33,709 bases of DNA, taken from contig JAIBAH010000042.1 in assembly GCA_019695295.1 (NCBI GenBank), forward strand, positions 1-33,709. The letters are read 5' to 3'. Origin of the DNA: Bacteroidia bacterium (GTDB lineage: Bacteria; Bacteroidota; Bacteroidia; J057). A program made the translations under genes and the position numbers. The notes beneath the pieces are model-generated. The model saw only the letters and a list, made by a program, of their open reading frames with translations. It did no database searches and had not been told where the DNA came from. Positions 15,069 to 22,718 of the stretch are shown piece after piece; within the stretch, counting starts at the first letter, position 1; each line of letters begins with the position of its first letter.

Positions 15069-15482
15069 TTATTTTACAATCCATCTGCGTTCAAACAATA
15101 CCCTGATATTATCCGGAATACGGGTGATTTTCAGGCTTTGGGTATCTACAAAAGGAAGTACCACTTTTCCTGACACAAGCTTTTCCTGATGCTGATTAAA
15201 AATCTCATATTCCGTAATGAGTTTCACCCCGGGCATTTCAGGCACGGTCGTTCTTATTGTGAGCAGGTCATCGTACCTCGCCGGACGGTGATAGCGAATA
15301 TTACACTCCGAAACAGGGAGCATCACTCCGCTTTCCTCAATATCTTTATACGACATCCCCAATGAACGAATCAGTTCCGTTCTTCCCACCTCAAAGTATT
15401 CCAGATATTTCCCATAATAGACAAAGGCCATTTTGTCTGTATCAGCATAACGAACCCTGAGGGTAGTTTCAACACAAATCAT
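15069..15482 (-). CDS. Hotdog-fold acyl-CoA thioesterase, YbgC/FadM family
   Basis: A 137-residue single-domain hotdog protein, the usual length for the 4-hydroxybenzoyl-CoA thioesterase/YbgC family. The signature is RVRYADTDKMAFVYYGKYLEYFEVGRTE split across residues 9-36; the likely catalytic Asp is D16 in ADTD. The rest follows the family: MLPVSECNIRYHRPARYDD and a strand GVKLITEYEIFNQ. It would cleave acyl-CoA thioesters in the cytoplasm; the true substrate cannot be read from the sequence. The start is 5 bases after the rhodanese stop, so the two genes are co-transcribed. YbgC-type genes often sit with tol-pal genes in proteobacteria; that context is absent here. Confidence 0.88.
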   Translation of the reverse strand: MICVETTLRVRYADTDKMAFVYYGKYLEYFEVGRTELIRSLGMSYKDIEESGVMLPVSECNIRYHRPARYDDLLTIRTTVPEMPGVKLITEYEIFNQHQEKLVSGKVVLPFVDTQSLKITRIPDNIRVLFERRWIVK

Positions 15483-15487
15483 AATGC

Positions 15488-15808
15488 TCAGACTACCTTA
15501 AAGCCCGGGTCCACTTCTGCCCGCCATTTAAGCATTCCGCCGCTCATATTCCGGACATTGGCAAAGCCATTCGCACTTAAAAATTGGGTTGCCTGACCAC
15601 TTCTTCCTCCTGAGCGGCAAATCATAACAATTTCTTTGTCTTTATACTGAGCAAGCTCTCCCAAGGCGTCAGGTAAATCCCCCAGCGAAATTTTAATTAC
15701 CCCGTCAAGGTGCTGCATTTCCCATTCCTGAGGCTGACGTACATCTACCATGATTAAATTTTCTCCGGCATCCAGCCTTTTTTTTACTTCACTGACAGAA
15801 ATATCCAT
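15488..15808 (-). CDS. Single-domain rhodanese-like sulfurtransferase
   Basis: A 106-residue rhodanese domain. The active-site loop is C64-RSGGRSG with the catalytic cysteine; the CH2A-type start (VDVRQPQEWEMQHLDGVIKI, residues 21-40) is complete. Single-domain rhodaneses carry a persulfide on this cysteine and pass sulfur to acceptors such as thioredoxin, cyanide or tRNA-modifying enzymes; the acceptor here is unknown. No signal peptide, so it is cytoplasmic. First gene of a two-gene unit with the thioesterase. The 71-base gap to the divergent methyltransferase gene must hold both promoters, but no clean consensus is seen there. Confidence 0.92.
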   Translation of the reverse strand: MDISVSEVKKRLDAGENLIMVDVRQPQEWEMQHLDGVIKISLGDLPDALGELAQYKDKEIVMICRSGGRSGQATQFLSANGFANVRNMSGGMLKWRAEVDPGFKVV

Positions 15809-15879
15809 AATTTTACGGTTTATTTGAATAATGGGGCAAATTTCGTAAAACCCTTTAATATTCCCAAATTATATTCAAT

Positions 15880-16557
15880 ATGTTGACAAGAAAAATACTG
15901 AGAAGAGTATTAAACCCTGTTTTAAGCGTATGGTGGAAATTTTACAGTCGTTTCCCGCATACTTACCGGTACAATTCTTTAGTGCTGAAACTCCTGCCCT
16001 CCGTTTTTCATCCGGCTCTTTTTTTAAGCACCAAAGTTTTTCTGGAATATCTGAACCGGGAAGACCTTCGGAATAAAAAAGTTTGGGAATTAGGAGCCGG
16101 CAGCGGATTGATCTCCATGGTTTGTGCACAAAAAGGGGCTTCGGTACTTGCTACTGATATCAATACCGTTGCAATAGAAGGGTTGAAAAAAAATCTTGTG
16201 ACGAATCATCTTGAAGACAAAGTACGCATTCTGCATTCGGATTTATTTGAAAGTGTAGCCCCTGAAATTTTTGATTTTATCCTGATAAATCCCCCTTATT
16301 ATCCGGTAAATGCCCAAAATGAAGCACAAATGGCATTTTATTGCGGAGAAAATTTCGAATATTTTACCCGTTTATTTCAGGGTATCGGGAATTATGTCCT
16401 TCCGGAGTCCCGGGTTCTGATGATTTTATCGGAAGACTGTGAAATAACAATTATCGGGAGTATTGCTGCTCAGTACGGCTGGAAAATGAAGGAAACCTTT
16501 CGGAAAAAGGTAACCGGCGAGTGGAACATGATTTACCGGATTCTAAAAAGGAAGTAA
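15880..16557 (+). CDS. Class I SAM-dependent methyltransferase, HemK/PrmC-like
   Basis: A 225-residue protein with a Rossmann-type methyltransferase core. Motif I is WELGAGSG (residues 69-76), the acidic residue binding the SAM ribose is D93 in ATDIN, a D-x-F segment follows (HSDLFES), and motif IV is NPPYY (137-141). The NPPY motif marks enzymes that methylate an amide or ring nitrogen, such as the glutamine of release factors (PrmC) or N6-adenine or guanine in RNA. The N-terminal domain of true PrmC is missing, being replaced by about 45 basic and aromatic residues, so the target is uncertain. It is divergent from the rhodanese gene, and its stop lies inside a terminator hairpin. Confidence 0.88.
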   Translation: MLTRKILRRVLNPVLSVWWKFYSRFPHTYRYNSLVLKLLPSVFHPALFLSTKVFLEYLNREDLRNKKVWELGAGSGLISMVCAQKGASVLATDINTVAIEGLKKNLVTNHLEDKVRILHSDLFESVAPEIFDFILINPPYYPVNAQNEAQMAFYCGENFEYFTRLFQGIGNYVLPESRVLMILSEDCEITIIGSIAAQYGWKMKETFRKKVTGEWNMIYRILKRK

Positions 16558-16578
16558 TACCGCAATCCGGTTTTTTTT
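16535..16578 (+). terminator. Terminator overlapping the methyltransferase 3' end
   Basis: ACCGGATT at 16535-16542 (inside the coding region) pairs perfectly with AATCCGGT at 16564-16571 and is followed by a run of eight T residues. Confidence 0.75.
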
Positions 16579-16611
16579 CTCACTGAATTTTCCCGAAGGT
16601 TAATTTTTTAG

Positions 16612-16619
16612 TACCTTTG
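16612..16619 (+). promoter_or_regulatory. Probable -7 element for the E1 operon
   Basis: TACCTTTG is an exact TAnnTTTG match followed by GCACG, 72 bases before the ATG at 16691, implying a 5' leader of about 65 bases. Confidence 0.6.
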
Positions 16620-16690
16620 CACGCCGGATTTACGGAATGATGTAAACCCGGTTTTATACAAAAAATAATATAAACTTACTGATTGTATTT

Positions 16691-18787
16691 ATGCTTACAA
16701 ATACTCCGGTTATAGAGGAAAAAGATACTGAAATCCGCGTCGAAACTTTGCTGAAAGCCTATAAACTGATGAAAACAGCAGAAGCCCTGACGGTTTTATA
16801 CGAGGAAAACAAAGAAGTTACAGCCAAATATGTCCACGCAACCTCCAGAGGCCACGAAGCCATTCAGCTTGCGATGTCTATGCAACTCCTTCCTCAGGAT
16901 TTTGTTTCCCCTTATTACAGGGATGATTCTATTTTGCTGGGAATCGGGATGAGCCCTTATGAGTTAATGCTACAACTGCTTGCCCGTAAAGACGACCCTT
17001 TTTCCGGAGGAAGAACCTATTACGGACACCCCAGCCTGAGAAGACCGGATATGCCAAAGATTTTACATCAGTCCTCCTCTACCGGAATGCAGGCAATCCC
17101 TACTACGGGTGTGGCTCAGGGGTTTCAGTACCTTGAAGAACAGGGACTTATGAAATACGAAAACGGAGAACTGCCGCCGGTTGTCGTTTGCTCTATCGGA
17201 GATGGTGCCGTAACGGAGGGGGAAGTTTCGGAAGCCTTTCAGATGGCAGCCCTTCATCAGTTACCCATTATTTATATGATTCAGGATAACGGATGGGGAA
17301 TTTCTGCAACCGGAAAGGAAATGTATGCACAAAATGCACTGGAATTCATAAAGGGATTTAAAGGAATTGAGGGAGTAAGCGTAAATGGTTCGGACTTTAT
17401 CGCCTGCTATGCTACGATGAAAGAAGTGATTGATACCGTAAGAAAAACCCGCAGGCCTTTCCTGGTGTATGCACCGGTACCTTTACTGAACCATCACACC
17501 TCGGGAGTGAGAAAAGAATGGTATCGTTCGGACTTTAATGAACATGCTCCCAAAGACCCGATTCCTTTTTTCCATGATGAACTGATTGCTATGGGTATTA
17601 AGGAAGAGGTATTGAACGGGCTTGCTGCTGAGGCTACAAAATTAGTAAGAGAGGACTACGAAAAAGCCCTCCTGAATCCGGAACCGGAAGCAGCGGATTT
17701 ATTCAGGCACATCTATGCGCCCACTCCGGTAACAGAAGAAACCGGAAACCGGACGCCTGCCGATGGCAAGGAAGTAGTGATGGTGGACGCTGCATTACAC
17801 GCAGTAGATAAAATTCTGAGAGAACACCCCGAAGCATTATTATACGGACAGGACGTAGGCGGAGAACTGGGAGGTGTATTCCGGGAAGCCGCACTGCTGG
17901 CCAAAAGATATGGAGACGGAAGGGTATTCAATACCCCGATTCAGGAAGCTTATATCATAGGAAGTACCGTAGGGATGTCTGCCACAGGTTGTAAACCCAT
18001 TGTGGAAATACAGTTTGCGGATTATATATGGCCGGGCGTAAATCAACTTTACGCTGAGCTCAGCAGGGCGTATTTCCTGTCAAACGGCAAGTGGAATGTA
18101 CAATCACTCATACGTGTACCCATCGGTGCGTACGGTAGCGGAGGTCCTTTTCACTCTTCCAGTGTAGAGTCTGCAATCCTGACCATCAGAGGCGTAAAAG
18201 TAGTGTATCCTTCCAATGCAGCCGATATGAAAGGGCTGCTGCGTGCTGCTTTTTATGACCCCAACCCGGTAATTATGTTTGAACATAAGGGATTATATTG
18301 GGGTAAAGTGCCCGGCAGTAAAGAAGCCCGCTGTATCGAACCCGATGATGATTACATTATACCACTCGGAAAAGCCAGAATCTACCTTGAAGCAAGCGCA
18401 GAAGCGGTAGAGAACGGCGAAAGTTGCCTCGTAATAACTTATGGAATGGGGGTTCACTGGACTAAAAATGCAGCGAAGTCATTCCCCGGCAAGATTGAAA
18501 TTCTGGATTTACGTACTTTGGAGCCTTTGGACTGGGACGCAATTCAGGAAGGAGTAAAAAAACACGGAAAAGTACTCGTGCTTACGGAAGAGTGCCTTCA
18601 AAACTCTTTTGCTGAATCCCTTGCAGGACGAATCTCCTTTCATTTTTTCAGCTATCTCGATGCTCCTGTACATACAATGGGTGCCGAAAGCCTGCCTGCA
18701 ATTCCCCTGAACTCAGGGCTTGAGGGCTTTATGCTCCCGAATGCAGATAAAGTCAAATCAAAACTTGAAGAATTATTAAACTGGTAA
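16691..18787 (+). CDS. Fused alpha/beta 2-oxoacid dehydrogenase E1 component
   Basis: A 698-residue protein joining the alpha and beta chains of a thiamine-diphosphate E1 of the branched-chain 2-oxoacid type. Residues about 1-345 are the alpha part: GDG (170-172) and N200 in DNGWG form the ThDP-binding motif, and the HHTSG loop (near 275) precedes the phospho-loop region. Residues about 356-698 are the beta part (LLYGQDVGGELGGVFREA, then VFNTPIQE, then EIQFADYIWPGVNQL). E1 decarboxylates a 2-oxo acid and passes the acyl group to the lipoyl of E2. This fused arrangement is common in Bacteroidota and is usually annotated as 2-oxoisovalerate dehydrogenase; the exact substrate is not shown by the sequence. 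No E2 or E3 gene lies in the window. The next gene starts 2 bases after the stop, so both are in one operon. Confidence 0.93.
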   Translation: MLTNTPVIEEKDTEIRVETLLKAYKLMKTAEALTVLYEENKEVTAKYVHATSRGHEAIQLAMSMQLLPQDFVSPYYRDDSILLGIGMSPYELMLQLLARKDDPFSGGRTYYGHPSLRRPDMPKILHQSSSTGMQAIPTTGVAQGFQYLEEQGLMKYENGELPPVVVCSIGDGAVTEGEVSEAFQMAALHQLPIIYMIQDNGWGISATGKEMYAQNALEFIKGFKGIEGVSVNGSDFIACYATMKEVIDTVRKTRRPFLVYAPVPLLNHHTSGVRKEWYRSDFNEHAPKDPIPFFHDELIAMGIKEEVLNGLAAEATKLVREDYEKALLNPEPEAADLFRHIYAPTPVTEETGNRTPADGKEVVMVDAALHAVDKILREHPEALLYGQDVGGELGGVFREAALLAKRYGDGRVFNTPIQEAYIIGSTVGMSATGCKPIVEIQFADYIWPGVNQLYAELSRAYFLSNGKWNVQSLIRVPIGAYGSGGPFHSSSVESAILTIRGVKVVYPSNAADMKGLLRAAFYDPNPVIMFEHKGLYWGKVPGSKEARCIEPDDDYIIPLGKARIYLEASAEAVENGESCLVITYGMGVHWTKNAAKSFPGKIEILDLRTLEPLDWDAIQEGVKKHGKVLVLTEECLQNSFAESLAGRISFHFFSYLDAPVHTMGAESLPAIPLNSGLEGFMLPNADKVKSKLEELLNW

Positions 18788-18789
18788 TA

Positions 18790-19602
18790 ATGCTTACACT
18801 TACTACCGACAGCGGAAAAAAATACAGGGTTCGCCCCAAACCGTTGGATATATCTATTCCTTTACATTTTAATGGCCCTCAGCCAAACAGCTACGGCGTA
18901 CCCTTCGCTCAGAGTCATGCATTCGAAGGAGGAGGCTTTGTAGGCGATGTAAGAAGGGGAGGAAGTTGCAATTTTGAGGTTTATACCTTTATCCCGCACT
19001 GCAATGGAACCCATACGGAATGTGTGGGACATATTACCCGGGACAGAATCTCCATTCACGAACGGCTGAAGGACTCCTTAATACCCGCAACACTCATTAC
19101 TATTATGCCCCGTTCTCCGCATGAAGTTCCGGACACCTATAATCCGGAGTTTAATCCTGATGACCTTATTATAGACAGAATTTCTCTTGAAAAAGCAGTG
19201 ACTTCCACTGGGAATGAATTCCTGAGTGCGTTGATAATAAGAACCCTTCCCAATCCTGAGGATAAACAATTCCGGGATTATACCCAGCATTCAGCTCCTT
19301 TTTTCTCCATTGAGGCGATGAGCTATGTACGCTCACTTGGAGTAAAACATTTACTGATAGATACTCCTTCCGTTGACAGAATGCTGGATGAAGGGAAACT
19401 GACCGCTCACCACATTTACTTTGAGATTCCCGCCGGTAAAAACAAGGAAACTCAGCCTGTAGATTATACAATCACAGAGTTTATCCGGGTGCCTGACGAA
19501 ATTACTGACGGAATATACCTTCTGAATCTTCAGGTTGCTCCCTTTATGAGTGACGCTAGCCCCAGCAGACCGCAACTTTATCCGCTCAGTATTGAGGACT
19601 GA
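18790..19602 (+). CDS. Cyclase-family (kynurenine formamidase-like) metal hydrolase
   Basis: A 270-residue protein of the Cyclase family (PF04199). The metal-binding signature is H70-x-N-G-T-H75-x-E77-x-x-x-H81, which corresponds to HxGTHxDxPxH with Asn before Gly and Glu in place of the usual Asp. Other family marks are DISIPL near the N-terminus (20-25), SLGVKHLLIDTPSVD (near 190) and AGKNK. Members hydrolyse formyl-kynurenine, isatin or similar amides using zinc or manganese. The substrate is not known here. It starts 2 bases after the E1 stop, so expression is likely coupled. No other tryptophan-catabolism gene is present, so a kynurenine role has no support from context. Confidence 0.85.
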   Translation: MLTLTTDSGKKYRVRPKPLDISIPLHFNGPQPNSYGVPFAQSHAFEGGGFVGDVRRGGSCNFEVYTFIPHCNGTHTECVGHITRDRISIHERLKDSLIPATLITIMPRSPHEVPDTYNPEFNPDDLIIDRISLEKAVTSTGNEFLSALIIRTLPNPEDKQFRDYTQHSAPFFSIEAMSYVRSLGVKHLLIDTPSVDRMLDEGKLTAHHIYFEIPAGKNKETQPVDYTITEFIRVPDEITDGIYLLNLQVAPFMSDASPSRPQLYPLSIED

Positions 19603-19630
19603 TTCCAACCCGACCGAACATTAAATACAA

Positions 19631-19677
19631 ATTAAAAGGGGAGATTCCCGGGAAAGAATGCCCCCTTTTAATTTTTC
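19631..19677 (+). terminator. Terminator of the E1-cyclase operon
   Basis: ATTAAAAGGGG at 19631-19641 pairs perfectly with CCCCTTTTAAT at 19662-19672, with an inner TTCCCGGGAA palindrome (19645-19654), and a T-run follows. The rest of the 19603-19915 gap holds no gene, only a short direct repeat. Confidence 0.88.
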
Positions 19678-19765
19678 GTAAAGTAAAAAAATAATAACCA
19701 GCAACTTAACAGAGATTTATTTAAAAACACTGAATTTAATTCAATAAAGTAAATTAATCTTCCCT

Positions 19766-19801
19766 GTCAAAATATTCATGTTCGTCAAAACATATTCATG
19801 T
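19766..19801. repeat. Imperfect 16/18-bp direct repeat
   Basis: GTCAAAATATTCATGT (19766-19781) is followed after 2 bases by GTCAAAACATATTCATGT (19784-19801), the second copy having a two-base insertion. The period is 18 bases, in an AT-rich gap between convergent genes. No function can be assigned. Confidence 0.7.
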
Positions 19802-19915
19802 AGTAAAAATATGCTTTTTTTTGCAATTAAATCCTACATACAAAACTACACTTTAATCATAACACTTTTTTTTGCAAAAATCAAGCCCTTTCGGAGTACG
19901 TTATGAGACTCACAA

Positions 19916-20377
19916 TTACTGAGTAAGTTTATTGGACTCAGGCGTAATCATTCTTAGTAATCTTGCAAAGATTCCGGGTGAGTCATCATTTTGTTTTGCG
20001 ATAAGATCTGAATATTTTATTGCTTGCTGATCATATTCATCTACAAGTTTTTTCCCTTTCTTGGTAAGCGTTATCAAAACAGAGCGACGATCTTCTTTGG
20101 AATTTACCCGTTTAATCAGGCCAATCAGTTCGATTTTATCTACCAAACTGGTCAGTGTACTGAATTTTATCCCGAAAGTTTCGCCTATGTGTTTCATTTT
20201 TTGAGCTCCATGTTTATCCACATACAATATTATTTCCATCTCAGTTTCTGAGATATCATACTGATTGCGAATCTGATTCTGATGCTGACGGAAGGAGTCT
20301 CTTAAAGACATCATTTGTAAACGGAGCAAATCATTTGCTTCGTCATTTTGATTGGTTTGCACAAATTCGTTTGCCAT
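19916..20377 (-). CDS. MarR-family transcriptional regulator
   Basis: A 153-residue protein if started at the ATG at 20377. The frame extends to 20425, but a TATCTTTG promoter element overlaps that upstream ATG, so the shorter start is preferred. The fold is MarR winged helix-turn-helix: dimer helix (residues about 15-40), DNA-binding region MKHIGETFGIKFSTLTSLVDKIELIGLIKR (61-90, two segments) with the wing NSKEDRRSVLITLTKKG (92-108) and the conserved Asp-Arg-Arg. MarR proteins act as dimers that bind palindromic operators and are released by small ligands or redox signals. The regulated gene is probably itself and perhaps the divergent lipoprotein. No cysteine is present, so redox control by thiols is unlikely. 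Confidence 0.9.
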   Translation of the reverse strand: MANEFVQTNQNDEANDLLRLQMMSLRDSFRQHQNQIRNQYDISETEMEIILYVDKHGAQKMKHIGETFGIKFSTLTSLVDKIELIGLIKRVNSKEDRRSVLITLTKKGKKLVDEYDQQAIKYSDLIAKQNDDSPGIFARLLRMITPESNKLTQ

Positions 20378-20422
20378 AATTAAAAAATTAGAGGTTGATA
20401 ATATAAAATTGTTACTTGGAGG

Positions 20423-20430
20423 CAAAGATA
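20423..20430 (-). promoter_or_regulatory. Probable -7 element for the MarR gene
   Basis: TATCTTTG on the minus strand, followed by GCC, lies 45 bases before the ATG at 20377 and overlaps the earlier ATG at 20425, which decides the start. The 20378-20868 gap holds two divergent promoters and otherwise no gene that I can support. Confidence 0.6.
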
Positions 20431-20788
20431 AGCAAAAAAATAATACCCTATATAAATATGTAGTAATTTTATTTGTTTTTTTAAAAAAAATATAATAATG
20501 AATGAAACCAAGCCTTCAAATGTACGATTATAAGGATTATAAATAACGGTTTAGTAAATTAAACCCATCTGAATATTTTTTAAAACAGCAGGGATAGTTA
20601 TATAACCGGCAATTTCTCTCATTCAGAACCAATGCGGTAATCTATAAAAGTCTGATATACAAGATTAAGGAATCTGGCCTTCGGCAGTTATCCTTATGAC
20701 ACGAAAAAAATATCCAACCTATACAGTATATTTACACCTGTTTTTCAATCTTTTACTCACTGTTTACGTATAAACAAGTAAAGATATT

Positions 20789-20819
20789 TTGATTATTCAA
20801 AAATATTAATCTATATTTG
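20789..20819 (+). promoter_or_regulatory. Promoter (-33 TTG, -7 TATATTTG) for the lipoprotein gene
   Basis: TTG at 20789-20791 and TATATTTG at 20812-20819 are separated by 20 bases, the standard Bacteroidota spacing, and the -7 element is 49 bases before the ATG at 20869. This is the most complete promoter in the window. Confidence 0.6.
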
Positions 20820-20851
20820 ACTGTGTTTATGAAAAAAAACCTTATTCCAAA

Positions 20852-20865
20852 TTAATAATTATTAA
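20852..20865. promoter_or_regulatory. 14-bp perfect palindrome, possible operator
   Basis: TTAATAATTATTAA is a perfect palindrome just upstream of the ATG at 20869 and downstream of the promoter. It could be a MarR operator or simply reflect the AT-rich context. Confidence 0.3.
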
Positions 20866-20868
20866 CAC

Positions 20869-21426
20869 ATGAAAAAAGTATTTATTCTGGGTGTAATCAT
20901 TGCTTTTGTGAGTGCCTGCGGGTCATTACCTGAACCCAAAAATTCTGTTTCGTCCTTATTCAGTGCTTTCAAAAGACAATCACGCGAAGTTCCTTTAGGT
21001 CAGAACTCTCAGATGAGGGCCGATTTCAGAAAATACCTTGCGACTAAGTATCAGGATACCACCGTTTTGTACTATGATTTTTCAGACATGGCCATAGGCA
21101 ATCTCAACTCCGATGACCTTCAGGATTTCAGCATGCAATATTCAGCTCCTCCTGCCGGAGATAAAGACTGTATTCAGTGCTGGGAAATTTATCATACCTT
21201 TTTCTTAAAAGATGGGAGTCGTTATCGTTTTATTGAGGAAATGCAGGTAGGAGCCGGCTCAGGAGGCAATGGAAGCTATTACAGGATAGACTCTCTTGCA
21301 AACGGGAATATTCACCGCACTTTTTATACGATTGAGGAAGGGGATGATTTACAGTCTGACAACAAAGACGTACTTCAGTTTCTGAATGGCAAAATTATCC
21401 GTCCGCTGGAAAAAATAAGTATGTAG
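20869..21426 (+). CDS. Predicted lipoprotein of unknown function
   Basis: A 185-residue protein with a lipoprotein signal peptide: a basic start MKKV, a hydrophobic core, and lipobox V-S-A-C with Cys17. The acidic stretch after Cys that signals surface export in Bacteroidota is not seen (CGSLPEPKN), so an inner leaflet outer-membrane anchor is the simplest reading. The mature part has a conserved-looking DFSDMAIGNLNSDDLQDFSM and two close cysteines (CIQCWEIYHTF). I do not recognise the family. It is divergent from the MarR gene and has a well-formed promoter. Confidence 0.8.
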   Translation: MKKVFILGVIIAFVSACGSLPEPKNSVSSLFSAFKRQSREVPLGQNSQMRADFRKYLATKYQDTTVLYYDFSDMAIGNLNSDDLQDFSMQYSAPPAGDKDCIQCWEIYHTFFLKDGSRYRFIEEMQVGAGSGGNGSYYRIDSLANGNIHRTFYTIEEGDDLQSDNKDVLQFLNGKIIRPLEKISM

Positions 21427-21428
21427 CG

Positions 21429-21797
21429 CTAAAAACGAAAAGCGTCTTCGATGTGATGAATCAGCGGGTGGTCCGGATGAGTTATTTGTATTGCAATGAT
21501 GTCAAACCGCACTGGCACAGTCCACATTTGTTTTTCGTACAAATAAGCATCCGCAGCCCTGAAAATTCTTTGCTGCTTCTCTGTGGTGACGCTATCCTCA
21601 GGCGTTTGTGCCAAAGGGTGCGTACGGGTGCGAACCTCTACAAAAATTAGTTCCGCAGGCTCTAATTGTAACGCTACTATATCTATTTCCGATTTTTCAA
21701 ACCGGTAATTCCGGTCCAGGACATGATACCCCTTAAGGGTCAGAAAATCTGCTGCAATATCCTCTCCTTTTTTTCCCGTTTCGTTATGTAGCGCCAT
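21429..21797 (-). CDS. yraN: YraN family (UPF0102) predicted endonuclease-like protein
   Basis: A 122-residue protein, the usual length for UPF0102/YraN. It shows G-x-x-GEDIAADFL (residues 8-19), EIDIVA (E37, D39) and FVEVRTR (E54, R56, matching the family EVK/EVR), which together form the restriction-endonuclease-like active site, then TTEKQQRI and RFDIIAI. The family resembles Holliday-junction resolvases and other nucleases; its cellular role is not well established. Its stop is 2 bases from that of the convergent lipoprotein gene, with no clear terminator between them. Confidence 0.93.
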   Translation of the reverse strand: MALHNETGKKGEDIAADFLTLKGYHVLDRNYRFEKSEIDIVALQLEPAELIFVEVRTRTHPLAQTPEDSVTTEKQQRIFRAADAYLYEKQMWTVPVRFDIIAIQITHPDHPLIHHIEDAFRF

Positions 21798-21905
21798 TAT
21801 GATTACCGTATATTGTTAAATATCCCCTGACGGGGTTTATATTTTCATTCAAAAACCCGTTTTCTCCCGAAATTGTTTGTACTTATCCCCTGCTACATAC
21901 AGCTG

Positions 21906-21913
21906 TAATTTTG
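21906..21913 (+). promoter_or_regulatory. Possible -7 element for the secreted protein gene
   Basis: TAATTTTG matches TAnnTTTG but lies 131 bases before the ATG at 22045, which is longer than for the other genes here. Confidence 0.3.
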
Positions 21914-22007
21914 CCATCCCTTTAATGAAAAAAAACAGTGAAGGGTAAATCCTGAGAACCTTTCCGTTTTTTTTTACTCAGTATATATCCGGAATTCTGA
22001 AAAATTA

Positions 22008-22038
22008 CTACATTTACACATAATTACGAAAAATGTAG
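22008..22038 (+). promoter_or_regulatory. Inverted repeat just upstream of the start at 22045
   Basis: CTACATTT at 22008-22015 pairs with AAATGTAG at 22031-22038, followed by attttt and the ATG 6 bases later. It could be an operator or an mRNA hairpin affecting translation initiation. Confidence 0.4.
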
Positions 22039-22044
22039 ATTTTT

Positions 22045-22662
22045 ATGAGATATCTTTTTTCGCTGCTATTAGTCTATCTGGGGTTGTCATTATGCATGTA
22101 TTCCCCTGCTTCAGGGCAATCGCTCGGAACGATGGAGGAGTTTGACACCCCTGTCGGAACAAGATTATATTATGCTGTCATCGCTAAAGGAAAAGCCTAC
22201 GGTTTTTTTGCAAAGGTTCTTACCTTTAAATGGAATAAAGAGGTGGGAGTTCAATGGAAAACCAATGAATGGGGCGGGAATAAAGAAGGAGAAATTACGT
22301 TAACCAAACAGGCCACTCAGTATTCCGGAGAAATCATAACGACTTTTGAACCCAATATACGATTGATTTATTCGGAGCAAACTGCTTTTTGGGTAAGCAA
22401 AAAAATATATAACGCCCTCACTCAAAGTTGGGGAGCAGAGATAAAAACAGGAGAAATCAAAGATTTTTTCAGTTGTGTAGAGCGTGACCGTTTTGCACTC
22501 TCCCTTGACAACCAGCCGGTATATGTACCCTGCCTGAAAGCCAAAACCCAAAATGGGGGAAGTATATGGATACTGGACAACCGGGACGCTCCGCTGATTC
22601 TGAAGCTGGATATGGGCTTTGAGATGGAACTGATGACCGTGCTTACCCGGGAAGAGGAATAA
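22045..22662 (+). CDS. Secreted protein of unknown function
   Basis: A 205-residue protein with a signal peptide (MRYLFSLLLVYLGLSLC, cleavage probably near ASGQ-SLG). The mature part is beta-rich and Trp/Tyr-rich (VGVQWKTNEWGGNKEG, then IWILDNRDAPLILKLDMGFEMEL), ending in an acidic TREEE. It has two cysteines (C142 and C158 region). It recalls other short Bacteroidota periplasmic proteins but I cannot name a family. A bidirectional terminator follows directly after its stop. Confidence 0.75.
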   Translation: MRYLFSLLLVYLGLSLCMYSPASGQSLGTMEEFDTPVGTRLYYAVIAKGKAYGFFAKVLTFKWNKEVGVQWKTNEWGGNKEGEITLTKQATQYSGEIITTFEPNIRLIYSEQTAFWVSKKIYNALTQSWGAEIKTGEIKDFFSCVERDRFALSLDNQPVYVPCLKAKTQNGGSIWILDNRDAPLILKLDMGFEMELMTVLTREEE

Positions 22663-22698
22663 AAAAACAGCTACCCTTTTTTAAGGATAACTGTTTTT
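22663..22698. terminator. Bidirectional terminator
   Basis: AAAAACAG at 22663-22670 pairs with CTGTTTTT at 22691-22698; an inner imperfect stem CTACCCTT/AAGGATAA extends it. It serves the gene ending at 22662 and the DUF2723 gene ending at 22719. Confidence 0.8.
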
Positions 22699-22718
22699 CA
22701 GAAGATTATTTATGTTTC

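Noticed and set aside
20378-20425. N-terminal extension of the MarR gene to the ATG at 20425
   Set aside because: The upstream ATG overlaps a TATCTTTG promoter element, and the extra 16 residues do not resemble MarR proteins.
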